This document shows, in pieces, positions 17,436-25,998 of a stretch of DNA of 64,000 bases. Numbering within the stretch: position 1 is the first letter of the stretch; each line of letters begins with the position of its first letter. The notes beneath the pieces are model-generated. The model ran no database searches and was not told where the DNA came from. It saw nothing but the letters and a program-made list of their open reading frames with translations. The stretch covers positions 1-64,000 of the forward strand of contig NZ_BOOJ01000043.1 in assembly GCF_016863175.1 (NCBI RefSeq), given 5' to 3'. Position numbers and translations under genes: made by a program. The stretch comes from Paraplanobispora siamensis (GTDB lineage Bacteria; Actinomycetota; Actinomycetes; Streptosporangiales; Streptosporangiaceae).

Positions 17436-18728
17436 GTGGCTGGTCAAGACTTGGTGGGACAGCGTATCAAGGCTGTCCGGCGTCAGCGCGGACTCTCTCA
17501 GGCTCAGCTCGCGCACCCCGAACTCTCCGACAGTTACGTCTCTCTGATAGAGAGCGGCAAGCGCACTCCGACTCCCGCCGTCCTGGAATTGCTCGCTGCG
17601 AAGCTGGACTGTTCGCTCACGTATTTGATCAATGGCGTGACGGCCGAGCAGATGGAGGAGATCGAGCTCGGCCTGAGATACGCCGAGCTGGCCCTGCAGA
17701 ACGGCGAAGTGGTCGAGGCCCGCACCCGCTATGCCGAGCTGCTCGACGGCGGAGGGCTCGCCGGCCTGCCCCAGCTGCGGCAGGACGCCGAGTACGGCCT
17801 CGCGCTGGCGACGGAGGCCTGCGGTGACCTGGACGAGGCGATCGCCCTGCTGGACAGGATCCGGCGCTCCGATCCCTCGGAAGTGTCACCTGAGCGGCAC
17901 ATCAGCATCGCGATCGCCCTGTCCCGGTGCCACCGGGAGCGCGGTGACCTGACGCAGGCAGTGGAGGTCGCCGAACGGATTCTGGGCGGTGCCGTCCGTC
18001 CGGCATGGAACGAAAAGCTGATCGAGCTCGGCACGACCCTGCTGGCCGCCCATGTGGGGCGCGGCGACCTGCTCCGCGCCCAGCAGATCGTCCCCGAACT
18101 GCTCTCGGCGGCCGAGTCGGTGGGCACGCCACGGGCGATCGTCCTCGCGCAGTGGGCGGCCGCGATCGTCGCCGTCGAGGCCGGAAGGGGCGACGAGGCC
18201 GTCGCCCTGATGGACAAGTCGCTCGCCATCCACTCGGAGAACGCCGACGTCCGGAGCCTCGCGGTCTTCCGCTGCGACTACGCCTCGGTCCGGCTCATCG
18301 CGCGCCCGCTGGACGCGAAACTCTGCCGCGACATGCTGGTGCGGGTGGAGGCGGAGATCCAGGACAGTGCGACCACCGTGCTGCACAAGCTGCGCTGGGC
18401 GCTGGGCCTGGCCCGGGCCGAACTGCTGCTCGGGGCTCCCGATCGGGCGGAACCTCAGATCCGGGCCGTCTGCGGGATGCTGGACGGCATCCCGAGTGAG
18501 CTGCAGACGGACGCCCGCCTGGTGGCGGGTCAGACCTTCGCCGAGCTCGGCAGATCGGAGGAGGCCCTCCGCGAGCTGGCGGAGGCGGCCGATCTCCTGG
18601 AGTCGCTGCCGACCACCCGGTACATCGCCCAGTCCTGGCTGACCACCGCGCGGATCCTCGAGCGCGTCGACGAGCCGGACCGCAGTGTCGAGGCCTACCA
18701 CAAGGCTCTGGACTGCGTGGGGCTGTAG
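17436..18728 (+). CDS. XRE-family regulator with TPR domain (RRNPP-like)
   Basis: A 430-residue protein with an N-terminal HTH_3 domain (about residues 6-62: IKAVRRQRGLSQAQLA, YVSLIESGKRTPTP). About 350 residues of helical TPR repeats follow (LRYAELALQNGEVVEARTRY, LATEACGDLDEAIALLDRI and so on). HTH plus TPR is the build of RRNPP peptide-sensing regulators, whose TPR groove binds a short exported and re-imported peptide; characterised members are mostly from Firmicutes and their phages. The start is a GTG with AAGGGG 4 bases upstream; GTG 17454 is a weaker alternative. The divergent secreted-peptide gene makes peptide sensing the leading hypothesis. Confidence 0.85.
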   Translation: MAGQDLVGQRIKAVRRQRGLSQAQLAHPELSDSYVSLIESGKRTPTPAVLELLAAKLDCSLTYLINGVTAEQMEEIELGLRYAELALQNGEVVEARTRYAELLDGGGLAGLPQLRQDAEYGLALATEACGDLDEAIALLDRIRRSDPSEVSPERHISIAIALSRCHRERGDLTQAVEVAERILGGAVRPAWNEKLIELGTTLLAAHVGRGDLLRAQQIVPELLSAAESVGTPRAIVLAQWAAAIVAVEAGRGDEAVALMDKSLAIHSENADVRSLAVFRCDYASVRLIARPLDAKLCRDMLVRVEAEIQDSATTVLHKLRWALGLARAELLLGAPDRAEPQIRAVCGMLDGIPSELQTDARLVAGQTFAELGRSEEALRELAEAADLLESLPTTRYIAQSWLTTARILERVDEPDRSVEAYHKALDCVGL

Positions 18729-18793
18729 ATCTTCGCCCATTCGAGAGATGGGGCGCGGGACCGGCCCGGTGCGTCGGTAGCCTTGGGGTTGCC

Positions 18794-19396
18794 ATGAAGA
18801 CTTCCCCTTTCGCCGCCGTGCTCGCCCTGCTGGCCACCCTCGTGCTCGGTACGGTCCTCGCCCCGCCGGCCCTCGCCCATGACACGCTCAAAAGCAGCAA
18901 CCCCGCCAAGGGGGCGAAGGTCGAGAGCCTGCGGGAGGTGAAGCTGACCTTCACCGCCACGGTGCGCTTCCCCAAGGTCGTCGTACGGACCGGGGACGCG
19001 GCCTACCAGGACGGCAAGGCCGCCGTCGACGGCCCCGCGGTGACCCAGAAGGTCAAGGACGACCTCCCGCCGGGCGAGTACGTCATCGCCTACCGCGTGG
19101 TCTCCTCCGACGGGCACCCCATCGAGGGGGAGATCCCCTTCACTCTGGAGGGGACCCCGGAGCCGAGCGCCACCCCCGAGGCGTCCGCGACGGACGCGGG
19201 TTCGGCGAGTGCGAGTGCGGCTCCCCCGCCGCCGGCGACGGCCTCCGCGCCGCCGAGCTCGCCGCCCGCGGCGGAGCTCGCCTCGGACGAGGAGGATTCC
19301 GGCGGCATCCCCGGCTGGGCCTGGCTCGTGGTCGGCGGCCTGACCGGCGTCGGCATCGGGCTGTTCCTCAGCATGCGCAACAAGAAGCAGCCATGA
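18794..19396 (+). CDS. CopC-domain copper-binding membrane protein
   Basis: A 200-residue protein with a signal peptide (residues 1-28, ending LAHD), a CopC domain (about 29-120), a Thr/Ser/Ala/Pro linker and a C-terminal transmembrane anchor (about 173-192) with a basic end. The N-terminal His of the mature protein and the HPIEG His near residue 109 are the positions that bind copper in CopC. The stop overlaps the start of the CopD-CtaG gene (ATGA), so copper capture outside and transfer across the membrane are probably coupled. Confidence 0.9.
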   Translation: MKTSPFAAVLALLATLVLGTVLAPPALAHDTLKSSNPAKGAKVESLREVKLTFTATVRFPKVVVRTGDAAYQDGKAAVDGPAVTQKVKDDLPPGEYVIAYRVVSSDGHPIEGEIPFTLEGTPEPSATPEASATDAGSASASAAPPPPATASAPPSSPPAAELASDEEDSGGIPGWAWLVVGGLTGVGIGLFLSMRNKKQP

Positions 19397-21471
19397 GCAG
19401 CACCCCGCGACGGGATGGGACGGGACGGGCGATGAAGGCCGCGCAGGACGGAAACGGCCGGACGACGGAGGCCGCGGGAAACGGCCGGACGGTACGGCTG
19501 GCGCTCGCGGGCGCGGGCGTCGCCGTCGTCGCGCTGGTGGTCGCGATGATCGCGGGCGGGGCGGCGTTCCCGCGGATCATCCCCGGCCTGTCCGACGAGG
19601 GCGCGCTGACCCGCTGGGGGCTGCCGCTGGCCAAGCTGACCATGGACGCCATGGGCGTGCTCACCGTGGGCACGCTGCTGGCCGCCGCGATCTTCCTCCC
19701 CAGTGACAAGGGCCTGCTCGGCAAGCCCGCCCAGGCCTACGTCCGGGCCGCCTCCTGGTTCGCGCTCGCCTGGGCGGCCGCAGCGGTGGCGGCGATGGTC
19801 TTCAGCCTTTCCGAGGTGCTCGGCATGCCGGTCACCCAGGTGCTGGGCGGCGACGAGCTCACCAGCTTCGCCAGCCAGGTCTCCCAGGGCATCGCGCTCA
19901 CCCTGGTCGTGCTGTTCGCGGTGGCCATCGCCCTGTTCGCCCGCGGCGCGATCACCGTGGGGGCGGCGGGCGGCCTGCTCGTGCTCTCCCTGGCGACCAT
20001 GCTCCCGCCCGCGCTCACCGGCCACTCGGCCTCCTCGCCCAACCACGACCTGGCCACCACCAGCGTCGCGGTGCACCTGGTCGTCCTCGCCCTGTGGGTG
20101 GGCGGGCTCGCCGTACTCTGCGCCCACGCGCTGCGCGGCCAGCCGCACCTGGAGGTCGCCGCCGCCCGCTTCTCCTCGATGGCGCTGTGGTGCTTCGTCG
20201 GAGTCGGCCTGTCGGGCCTGTTCAGCGTGGTGGCCAGGCTCACCTCCGTCGCCGAGCTGTTCACCTCCGCCTACGGCCTGCTGCTGCTGGCCAAGACCGC
20301 GGCGTTCGCGGTGCTCGGCGTCGCCGGCTGGTGGCACCGCAGGCGGACCCTGCCCCGGCTCGCCTCCGGCGGCTCCGGCCCGTTCGTCAGGTTCGCCTCC
20401 GTCGAGGTGCTGATCATGTTCGCGGCCGTGGGGCTGGCCGTCGCGCTGTCGCGCACCGCGCCGCCCCCGGCGATCCTGCCGGTGGACCGGGCCTTCGAGG
20501 TGCTCGGCTACTCGATGCCGCCGGAGATCTCCCTGGCCAACCTTGCCTCGCTGTGGTGGTTCGACCTGTTCTCCGGCACGCTGATCGCCCTGCTCGCCGG
20601 TTTCTACCTCGCCGGGGTCGTGCGGCTGGTCAGGCGCGGCGACTCCTGGCCGTGGGGCCGTACCCTCGCGTGGTTCACCGGCGTGGTGATCCTGCTCATC
20701 GCCACCCAGAGCGGCGTCGCCCGTTACGCCAAGGTGCTGTTCAGCGCGCACATGGCCGAGCACATGACACTGTCCATGCTGGTCCCGATCTTCCTGGTGC
20801 TCGGCGCCCCGGTCACCCTCGCCCTGCGCGCCCTCAAGCCCGCCGCACGGCGCGGCGACCGCGGGCCGCGCGAGTGGCTGACCACGATCCTGCACAGCAG
20901 GTTCGTGCGCTTCGTCGGCCACCCGGCCATCGCCACCGCGATCTTCATCGTCTCGACCTACGCGCTGTACTTCACGCCGCTGTTCGCCTCGGCGATGGAG
21001 GAGCACCTGGGCCACATCGCGATGACGGTGCACTTCCTGCTCAGCGGATGCCTGTTCTTCTGGGTGATCATCGGGGTGGACCCGGCGCCGCACCGGCTGC
21101 CGCACGTGGCGCGGCTGATCCTGCTGTTCGTGACCATGCCCTTCCACGCGTTCTTCGGCATCGCGCTGATGAACATGGGCACCCCTCTCGCCGCCGACTG
21201 GTACGACCAGCTCGGCCGCACCTGGGGCGCCTCCGCGATCGCCGACCAGCGGACCGGCGGCGCCATCGCCTGGGGCTTCGGGGAGATCCCGACGCTGATC
21301 GTGCTGATCGCGCTGGCCTTCCAGTGGTGGAGGGCCGACGACCGCAGGGCCCGCCGCGCCGACCGGCGCGCCGACGCCGCCGCGGCGCGCACCGGAGGCA
21401 GCGGGGACGCCGAGCTCGACGCGTACAATGATTACCTGGCAGAACTCAACAAACGGCATCGCGCGGAGTAG
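19393..21471 (+). CDS. CopD / CtaG-like fusion membrane protein
   Basis: A 692-residue polytopic protein. Residues about 35-330 are a CopD copper-resistance domain, with several transmembrane segments and conserved His (HSASSPNHD, VAVHLVVLALWVGGL). Residues about 380-660 are a CtaG_caa3 cytochrome oxidase assembly domain (FSAHMAEHMTLSMLVP, VHFLLSGCLFFWVIIG, MPFHAFFGIALM). The likely job is to carry copper from CopC through the membrane to the heme-copper oxidase. The two-domain fusion is common in actinomycetes. The start overlaps the CopC stop. Confidence 0.93.
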   Translation: MSSTPRRDGTGRAMKAAQDGNGRTTEAAGNGRTVRLALAGAGVAVVALVVAMIAGGAAFPRIIPGLSDEGALTRWGLPLAKLTMDAMGVLTVGTLLAAAIFLPSDKGLLGKPAQAYVRAASWFALAWAAAAVAAMVFSLSEVLGMPVTQVLGGDELTSFASQVSQGIALTLVVLFAVAIALFARGAITVGAAGGLLVLSLATMLPPALTGHSASSPNHDLATTSVAVHLVVLALWVGGLAVLCAHALRGQPHLEVAAARFSSMALWCFVGVGLSGLFSVVARLTSVAELFTSAYGLLLLAKTAAFAVLGVAGWWHRRRTLPRLASGGSGPFVRFASVEVLIMFAAVGLAVALSRTAPPPAILPVDRAFEVLGYSMPPEISLANLASLWWFDLFSGTLIALLAGFYLAGVVRLVRRGDSWPWGRTLAWFTGVVILLIATQSGVARYAKVLFSAHMAEHMTLSMLVPIFLVLGAPVTLALRALKPAARRGDRGPREWLTTILHSRFVRFVGHPAIATAIFIVSTYALYFTPLFASAMEEHLGHIAMTVHFLLSGCLFFWVIIGVDPAPHRLPHVARLILLFVTMPFHAFFGIALMNMGTPLAADWYDQLGRTWGASAIADQRTGGAIAWGFGEIPTLIVLIALAFQWWRADDRRARRADRRADAAAARTGGSGDAELDAYNDYLAELNKRHRAE

Positions 21472-21595
21472 CCGGACGGCTACTGACCTCTATCCTTCGT
21501 CTGGTGCTCCGCCCACCTCCGGGTAACCTTTCAGCAGGAGTTTGGGCATCGCCGCAGCGGGTGCAGCGCCTGCTCGTCACGCACCACGCTCGTTT

Positions 21596-21633
21596 CACGT
21601 GTCCGGTCGGGGGGACCGGTGACCGGACACGTG
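21596..21633. promoter_or_regulatory. 13-bp perfect inverted repeat before the HATPase gene
   Basis: CACGTGTCCGGTC (21596-21608) is perfectly complementary to GACCGGACACGTG (21621-21633), with a 12-base spacer. It ends about 20 bases before the GTG start. It could be an operator for a dimeric regulator or an RNA hairpin in the leader; no U-tract follows. Confidence 0.7.
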
Positions 21634-21652
21634 CCATCAGGAAGGTTGAGGA

Positions 21653-22069
21653 GTGTCCGAAGAACTCCGCATGCGCGAAGGGCGCAGCCTGGCCCAAGCC
21701 CTAGAGGAACATCTCTCCGACTGGTCGAGCCGCACCGGGATCACCGTGGAGATCTGGGCGTTGCCCGCCCACGACGCCCCTCCCCGCATCGCCCGCGCCG
21801 TCCTGGCCACGCTGAGGGAGGCGCTGTCCAACGTCGAGCGGCACAGTCAGTCCCAGGTCGTCTCGGTGGCCGTCACCCTCGGCAAGGGCGGCCTGCGCAT
21901 GACGGTGAGCGACAACGGCGCCGGTTTCACCGGCTCGGTCGCGGGCCGGGGCATCACCGCGATGCGGACCCACCTCAAGGAGATCGGCGGCACGCTGTCG
22001 GTCAGCGGGGTCGCGGGCGAGGGCACCACCGTCACCGCCGCGGTGCCCCGCAGCCGGGAGGCGTCCTAG
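21653..22069 (+). CDS. Stand-alone HATPase_c protein, histidine-kinase-like
   Basis: A 138-residue protein that is essentially a single GHKL ATPase domain of the NarL-type kinase kind. It has N-box LREALSNVERHS, G1 box DNGAGF, a G2-like GRGITAMRTHLKEIGG and a final GEGTTVTAAVP. The sensor region, the HisKA_3 dimerisation helices and the phospho-accepting His are missing, so it cannot be a conventional kinase. The GTG start is preceded by GAGGA. No response regulator is adjacent. It could be an anti-sigma-like ATPase, a partner for a split kinase, or a truncated kinase remnant. Confidence 0.8.
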   Translation: MSEELRMREGRSLAQALEEHLSDWSSRTGITVEIWALPAHDAPPRIARAVLATLREALSNVERHSQSQVVSVAVTLGKGGLRMTVSDNGAGFTGSVAGRGITAMRTHLKEIGGTLSVSGVAGEGTTVTAAVPRSREAS

Positions 22070-22102
22070 GCTGTGCTTCCTCCGGATCCCCGGCAGAGCG
22101 GA

Positions 22103-22134
22103 GATCCGGAAACGCCCTGATCCGGAAACGCCCT
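22103..22134. repeat. 16-bp tandem duplication
   Basis: GATCCGGAAACGCCCT occurs twice back to back (22103-22118 and 22119-22134), reaching the map stop codon. Confidence 0.7.
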
Positions 22135-22981
22135 AGGGAAGGGTCAGGATCTCGTGACCGGTCTCGGTGACCAGCACGGTGTGCTCGAACTGGGCGGTCC
22201 GCTTGCGGTCCTTGGTCACCGCGGTCCAGCCGTCGGGCCAGATGTCGTAGTCGATCGTGCCGAGCGTCAGCATGGGCTCGACGGTGAACGTCATGCCGGG
22301 CTCGAGGGTGACCGCCAGCGACGGGTCGTCGTAGTGCGGGACGATCAGGCCGGAGTGGAAGGTCGTGCCGATGCCGTGGCCGGTGAAGTCGCGGACCACG
22401 CCGTAGCCGAAGCGCTTGGCGTAGGCCTCGATGATGCGGCCCACCACGTTGAGCTGGCGGCCGGGGGCGACGGCCTTGATGGCCCGGCTGGTGGCCTCGC
22501 GGGTGCGCTCGACCAGCAGGCGTGACTCCTCGTCCACCTCGCCCACCAGGAAGGTGGCGTCGGTGTCGCCGTGCACGCCGTCGATGAAGGCGGTGATGTC
22601 GACGTTGACGATGTCGCCGTCGCGCAGCACGGTGTCGTCGGGGATGCCGTGGCAGATCACCTCGTTGATCGAGGTGCACAGGGACTTGGGATAGCCCCGG
22701 TAGCCCAGGGTGCTGGGGTAGGCGCCGTGCTCGATGAGGAACTCGTGGCCGATCCGGTCGAGCTCGTCGGTGGTGACGCCCGGCGCCACGTGCCTGCCGA
22801 CCTCCTGCAGGGCCTGGGCGGCAATCCTGCCCGCGACCCGCATCCGCTCGATGATCTCGGGGGACTTGACGTCGGGCTCGCCGGTCTTCGGGACCTTCTT
22901 CCCGACATACTCCGGCCGCCGGATGTGGGCGGGGACCTTGCGCATGGGCGAGACCCGCCCGGGCTGGAGCACTGTCGTCAT
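22133..22981 (-). CDS. map: Methionine aminopeptidase, type I
   Basis: A 282-residue metallopeptidase that removes N-terminal Met from new proteins. The metal-binding residues are in order: Asp in [20 protein letters not shown], His in [11 protein letters not shown], Glu in [10 protein letters not shown] and Glu in FEHTVLVTE. The N-terminal extension [11 protein letters not shown] is typical of one of the two actinobacterial MetAPs. I start at ATG 22981 ([11 protein letters not shown]); the ORF further upstream overlaps the cyclase gene region and has no homologous look. ATG 22945 is another possible start. Confidence 0.95.
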   Translation of the reverse strand: MTTVLQPGRVSPMRKVPAHIRRPEYVGKKVPKTGEPDVKSPEIIERMRVAGRIAAQALQEVGRHVAPGVTTDELDRIGHEFLIEHGAYPSTLGYRGYPKSLCTSINEVICHGIPDDTVLRDGDIVNVDITAFIDGVHGDTDATFLVGEVDEESRLLVERTREATSRAIKAVAPGRQLNVVGRIIEAYAKRFGYGVVRDFTGHGIGTTFHSGLIVPHYDDPSLAVTLEPGMTFTVEPMLTLGTIDYDIWPDGWTAVTKDRKRTAQFEHTVLVTETGHEILTLP

Positions 22982-23025
22982 GGTTGCCAAGTCTAGTTGG
23001 GGTTCACACCGGGCAGGATGGTCGC

Positions 23026-23205
23026 ATGGGTGATCAGTGGTGGTTCTGCCTGAAGCACATGGCGGTCGAGCCCGACAAGGGCTGCCCCAACAAGGACCGG
23101 ATGGGTCCCTACGAGACCCGTGAGGCCGCGGCCAACGCGTTGAAGACCGCGGCCGAGCGCAACAAGGAGTGGGCCGAGCAGGACAAGGACTGGAACAACG
23201 GCTGA
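23026..23205 (+). CDS. Conserved small protein
   Basis: A 59-residue soluble protein starting [19 protein letters not shown], with [16 protein letters not shown] and a charged C-terminus. It has the look of a short conserved actinobacterial protein. Two Cys and one His (CLKH, GC) could bind metal, but no zinc-ribbon pattern is complete. The function is not recognised. It is divergent from map by 44 bases. Confidence 0.65.
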   Translation: MGDQWWFCLKHMAVEPDKGCPNKDRMGPYETREAAANALKTAAERNKEWAEQDKDWNNG

Positions 23206-23216
23206 CCGGGCCGTGC

Positions 23217-23243
23217 CCCCGCGGGCCTCCCCGGTCCGCGGGG
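23217..23243. terminator. Hairpin between convergent genes
   Basis: CCCCGCGG (23217-23224) pairs with CCGCGGGG (23236-23243), between the small protein gene and the cyclase gene. Confidence 0.55.
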
Positions 23244-23277
23244 GACACGGCTCCCCGTTGCGGTCGGCCGCGTTCCC

Positions 23278-23937
23278 CTAGTCGTCGGCGATCGCGTAGG
23301 CCCGCACCGGGAAGGTCCCCATCCCCGCCACCATGGGCGGAGCGGCGTGGAAGCGGAATCCGGCGTCGGGCAGCGCGGCCAGGCCGGTCATGTGCTCCAC
23401 GATCGGGATGCCCGCCCCCAGCAGCGCCGTGTGCGCCGGGCGCGGCCCGCGCGGCGGGGTGTCGTCGATGTTCAGCGAGTCGATCCCGACCAGCGCCGCC
23501 CCCTGCTCCGCGAGCCACCGCGCCGCCTCGGGTTCGAGGTAGGGGTGCTCGCGCAGATAGGCCTCGGTGCCGAAGTGCCGGTCCCAGCCGGTGTGGATCA
23601 GTACGGCCCTGCCGCGCACGTCGAGGTCCTTCAGCAGGCCGAGGCCGGCCGAGCGCAGGCCCTCGGCCCGCACGACCAGGCCGGGCAGGTCGGCGATCTT
23701 CTCCAGGGGCACCCCGGACAGGTCGGGGCCGTCGGGATAGCGGTGGTAGGGGGTGTCGAGGTAGGTGCCGGTGTTGGCGACCAGTTCGATGCTGCCGATG
23801 TGGAACTCGGTGCCCGGTTCGTAGACCTCGCGTGAGGCCTCCCGGCTCAGGTGCACGCCCAGCCGGGGGCCGGGCACGCCCGGATAGGTGACCATGCCCT
23901 CGGTGATCCGGTGGCTCAGCTCGATCAGTCGCGTCAC
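23278..23937 (-). CDS. Cyclase-family metal-dependent hydrolase
   Basis: A 219-residue protein of the cyclase/kynurenine-formamidase fold ([20 protein letters not shown]). The family's HxGTHxDxPxH metal motif is changed to [13 protein letters not shown]: two His are replaced while Asp and the last His remain, which marks a separate subgroup whose reaction is not known to me. [15 protein letters not shown] and the late [14 protein letters not shown] strand match the family. The GTG start overlaps the stop of the upstream membrane protein gene (GTGA). Confidence 0.88.
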   Translation of the reverse strand: MTRLIELSHRITEGMVTYPGVPGPRLGVHLSREASREVYEPGTEFHIGSIELVANTGTYLDTPYHRYPDGPDLSGVPLEKIADLPGLVVRAEGLRSAGLGLLKDLDVRGRAVLIHTGWDRHFGTEAYLREHPYLEPEAARWLAEQGAALVGIDSLNIDDTPPRGPRPAHTALLGAGIPIVEHMTGLAALPDAGFRFHAAPPMVAGMGTFPVRAYAIADD

Positions 23938-24203
23938 GTGACGTTCACCGTCTTCTTCCTGGACCGGGCCGCGACCAGCTTGGCGACGGAGACCGCGCCG
24001 ATCGCACCCCAGACGACGTTGAGAATCGCCGACGGCCAGGCGGCGTGATAGGCCGTGTTGATCATCAGGGCGACGGAGCCGGAAAGGTTGACCAGCTGGT
24101 ACGGCATCCCGTCGCCGGGCATCCGGCCGGCCGAGACCATGGCGTAGCCGTACAGCAGGGCGGCGGCGCCGGCCCAGCCGAGCAGGTTGACGAGGAGGGA
24201 CAC
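23934..24203 (-). CDS. CBU_0592-like small membrane protein
   Basis: An 89-residue protein with three hydrophobic helices ([54 protein letters not shown]) and a basic end. The pattern fits the CBU_0592 family of small membrane proteins, function unknown. The stop overlaps the cyclase start (GTGA), so the two are cotranslated. Confidence 0.75.
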   Translation of the reverse strand: MSLLVNLLGWAGAAALLYGYAMVSAGRMPGDGMPYQLVNLSGSVALMINTAYHAAWPSAILNVVWGAIGAVSVAKLVAARSRKKTVNVT

Positions 24204-24280
24204 GCGCTCACGCCCCGCCGGAGGAGATGTTCACGGAGCCATGATTTCGAGGGGTAGCACTGAAGGGCAAGTTAAGTCTT

Positions 24281-24297
24281 CTTACCTTCAACGTAAG
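24281..24297. promoter_or_regulatory. LysR-type binding site (CTTAC-N7-GTAAG)
   Basis: A 17-base perfect inverted repeat of the T-N11-A type used by LysR regulators lies 10 bases before the LysR gene start, within the divergent region shared with the CBU_0592/cyclase operon. Confidence 0.65.
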
Positions 24298-24306
24298 CTT
24301 AGCTGT

Positions 24307-25263
24307 ATGGACATCGATCCCCGGCGGCTGCGGGTGCTGCACGAGGTGGCCCGCCGCGGCGGTGTGATGCGCGCGGCGGAGGCGCTGCACCTGACCGCCT
24401 CGGCGGTCTCCCAGCAGCTCGCCCTGCTGGAGCGGGAGGTGGGGCTGGCGCTGGTCGACCGCTCGCAGCGCCGCATCGCCCTGACCCCGGCCGGCCGGAT
24501 GCTCGCCGGATACGCCGAGCGGATCGAGGAGGAGCTCGTCGAGGCCCGCCGGGAACTGACCCGCTTCACCGAGCGCCTGTCCGGGCCGGTGTCCGTCGCG
24601 GCGTTCCCCACCGTCATCCGGCACCTGCTGGTGCCCGCCCTGGAGGTCCTGGCCGGACGCCACCCGCGGCTGACCCCCCGGATCGTCGAGCTGTACGGCC
24701 CGCGCGCGCTGGACGAGCTGCGGCTCGGCGGGATCGACCTGGCCATCACCGAGCACGACGCGGACGACCCCGGCCCGGCGCCGCCCTCGTTCGCCGTCCA
24801 CCGGATCCATCTGGACCGCTACCGGATCGTCGCGCCGCCGGGCTGGGCCCGGACCCCTGGGGCACCGGAGATCCCGGAGGACGCCGCGGGGCTGGGCGAG
24901 GTCCCCTGGATAGCCGGGCCGCCGGGCCAGGCGTGCGCCCGCGCGCTGGACCGGATGGCCGCCCTGCACGGCTTCACCCCGCGCCGGGTCCACGTCATCG
25001 AGGAGTTCCCGCCCGTCCTGGCCCTGGTCGCGGCGGGCCACGGCGTGGCGATCGTGCCGTCCCTGGCGCTGCTGGAGGTCCCGGCCGGAGAGGTCGTGGT
25101 CACCGGCATCCCGGAGGTCGGCGCCCGCAGACTCGACGCGGTGACCCGCGTCAGCCGTACCGGCTCCGGAGAGCCCGATCCGGTCCAGGCCGCCGTCATC
25201 TCCGCCCTCCGGGAGGCCGCCGACGGCCTGGCCGCCCGTCTGGGAGAGCACCGCCGGATGTGA
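24307..25263 (+). CDS. LysR-family transcriptional regulator
   Basis: A 318-residue LTTR. The winged HTH is at about residues 1-60 (MDIDPRRLRVLHEVARRGGV, LTASAVSQQLALLEREVG), and the substrate-binding domain follows from about residue 90 (GPVSVAAFPTVIRHLLVPAL). I chose ATG 24307 because it starts the standard LTTR beginning; the ORF is open further upstream. No Shine-Dalgarno is obvious, so the transcript may be leaderless. It is divergent from the cyclase operon with an LTTR-type site between them, making that operon its likely target. Confidence 0.92.
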   Translation: MDIDPRRLRVLHEVARRGGVMRAAEALHLTASAVSQQLALLEREVGLALVDRSQRRIALTPAGRMLAGYAERIEEELVEARRELTRFTERLSGPVSVAAFPTVIRHLLVPALEVLAGRHPRLTPRIVELYGPRALDELRLGGIDLAITEHDADDPGPAPPSFAVHRIHLDRYRIVAPPGWARTPGAPEIPEDAAGLGEVPWIAGPPGQACARALDRMAALHGFTPRRVHVIEEFPPVLALVAAGHGVAIVPSLALLEVPAGEVVVTGIPEVGARRLDAVTRVSRTGSGEPDPVQAAVISALREAADGLAARLGEHRRM

Positions 25264-25277
25264 CGGCGGTCCGGCGG

Positions 25278-25856
25278 TCAGTCGGGGACGCGGGGGCCGC
25301 TGAGGCGGTCGAGGAGGCGGGCGAGGCGGTCGCGGAAGCCGGGGCGGCGGGGGATCTCGCCGGCGGCCATGCTCACCAGGTGCTGGGCGCCGTCGAAGGA
25401 GAGCGGGGCGCGCTCGGGGACGGTCAGCGCGTCGTGGGCCAGGCCCTCCAGCTCGGGGTCGCCGCCGTCCAGGGCCAGGATCGTCGCCCCGACGCGGCGG
25501 GCGTCGCTCACCCGCTCCAGCAGCGTCTCGGGCGCCTGCTCCTGCGTCACCACGAACAGCGTCTCGCCGCGCTCCGCCCGCTCGATCCGCTCCAGGCCGA
25601 CGCGCAGATGGGCGGGGGCGTCCGGGGCCGGGGCCCAGCGCACCAGGGTGGGCGCCAGCTGCGGCAGGCCCGACAGGCGCGCCTCGTCACCGAGGTGCGC
25701 GGTCAGGTGCCAGGGCTCCTCGGCGGGGGTGCCGACCACCAGCAGGCCGCCCGGGGAGCGCGTCGTGCGCAGGGCCAGTCCCAGCTCCCGGGTGCGCTCC
25801 ACCCAGGTGGTCGACTCCAGGACCTCGCGTAAGAATGCCACCGACCCAGCGTCCAT
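25278..25856 (-). CDS. Conserved hypothetical protein
   Basis: A 192-residue soluble protein beginning MDAGSVAFLREVLESTTWVERTR. It shows alternating strands and helices (GGLLVVGTPAEEPWHLTAHL, ARRVGATILALDGGDPELEG) but no motif I recognise. It is divergent from the F420 reductase gene by about 140 bases. It looks like an actinobacterial family without assigned function. I reject the upstream in-frame extension because it overlaps the F420 gene. Confidence 0.65.
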   Translation of the reverse strand: MDAGSVAFLREVLESTTWVERTRELGLALRTTRSPGGLLVVGTPAEEPWHLTAHLGDEARLSGLPQLAPTLVRWAPAPDAPAHLRVGLERIERAERGETLFVVTQEQAPETLLERVSDARRVGATILALDGGDPELEGLAHDALTVPERAPLSFDGAQHLVSMAAGEIPRRPGFRDRLARLLDRLSGPRVPD

Positions 25857-25998
25857 GCCGTCAATCGTGCCCCAGGCACCCTGGGACTGTCTGCGGAACC
25901 CAGACCTGGCATTATCTGGGCGTGGAGAGCGTGCGGCGAGCCTGAGGGCCCGTGGAGAGGGCCCGGCCCGGACGGCCGACAACGATGAGGAGCGACGA

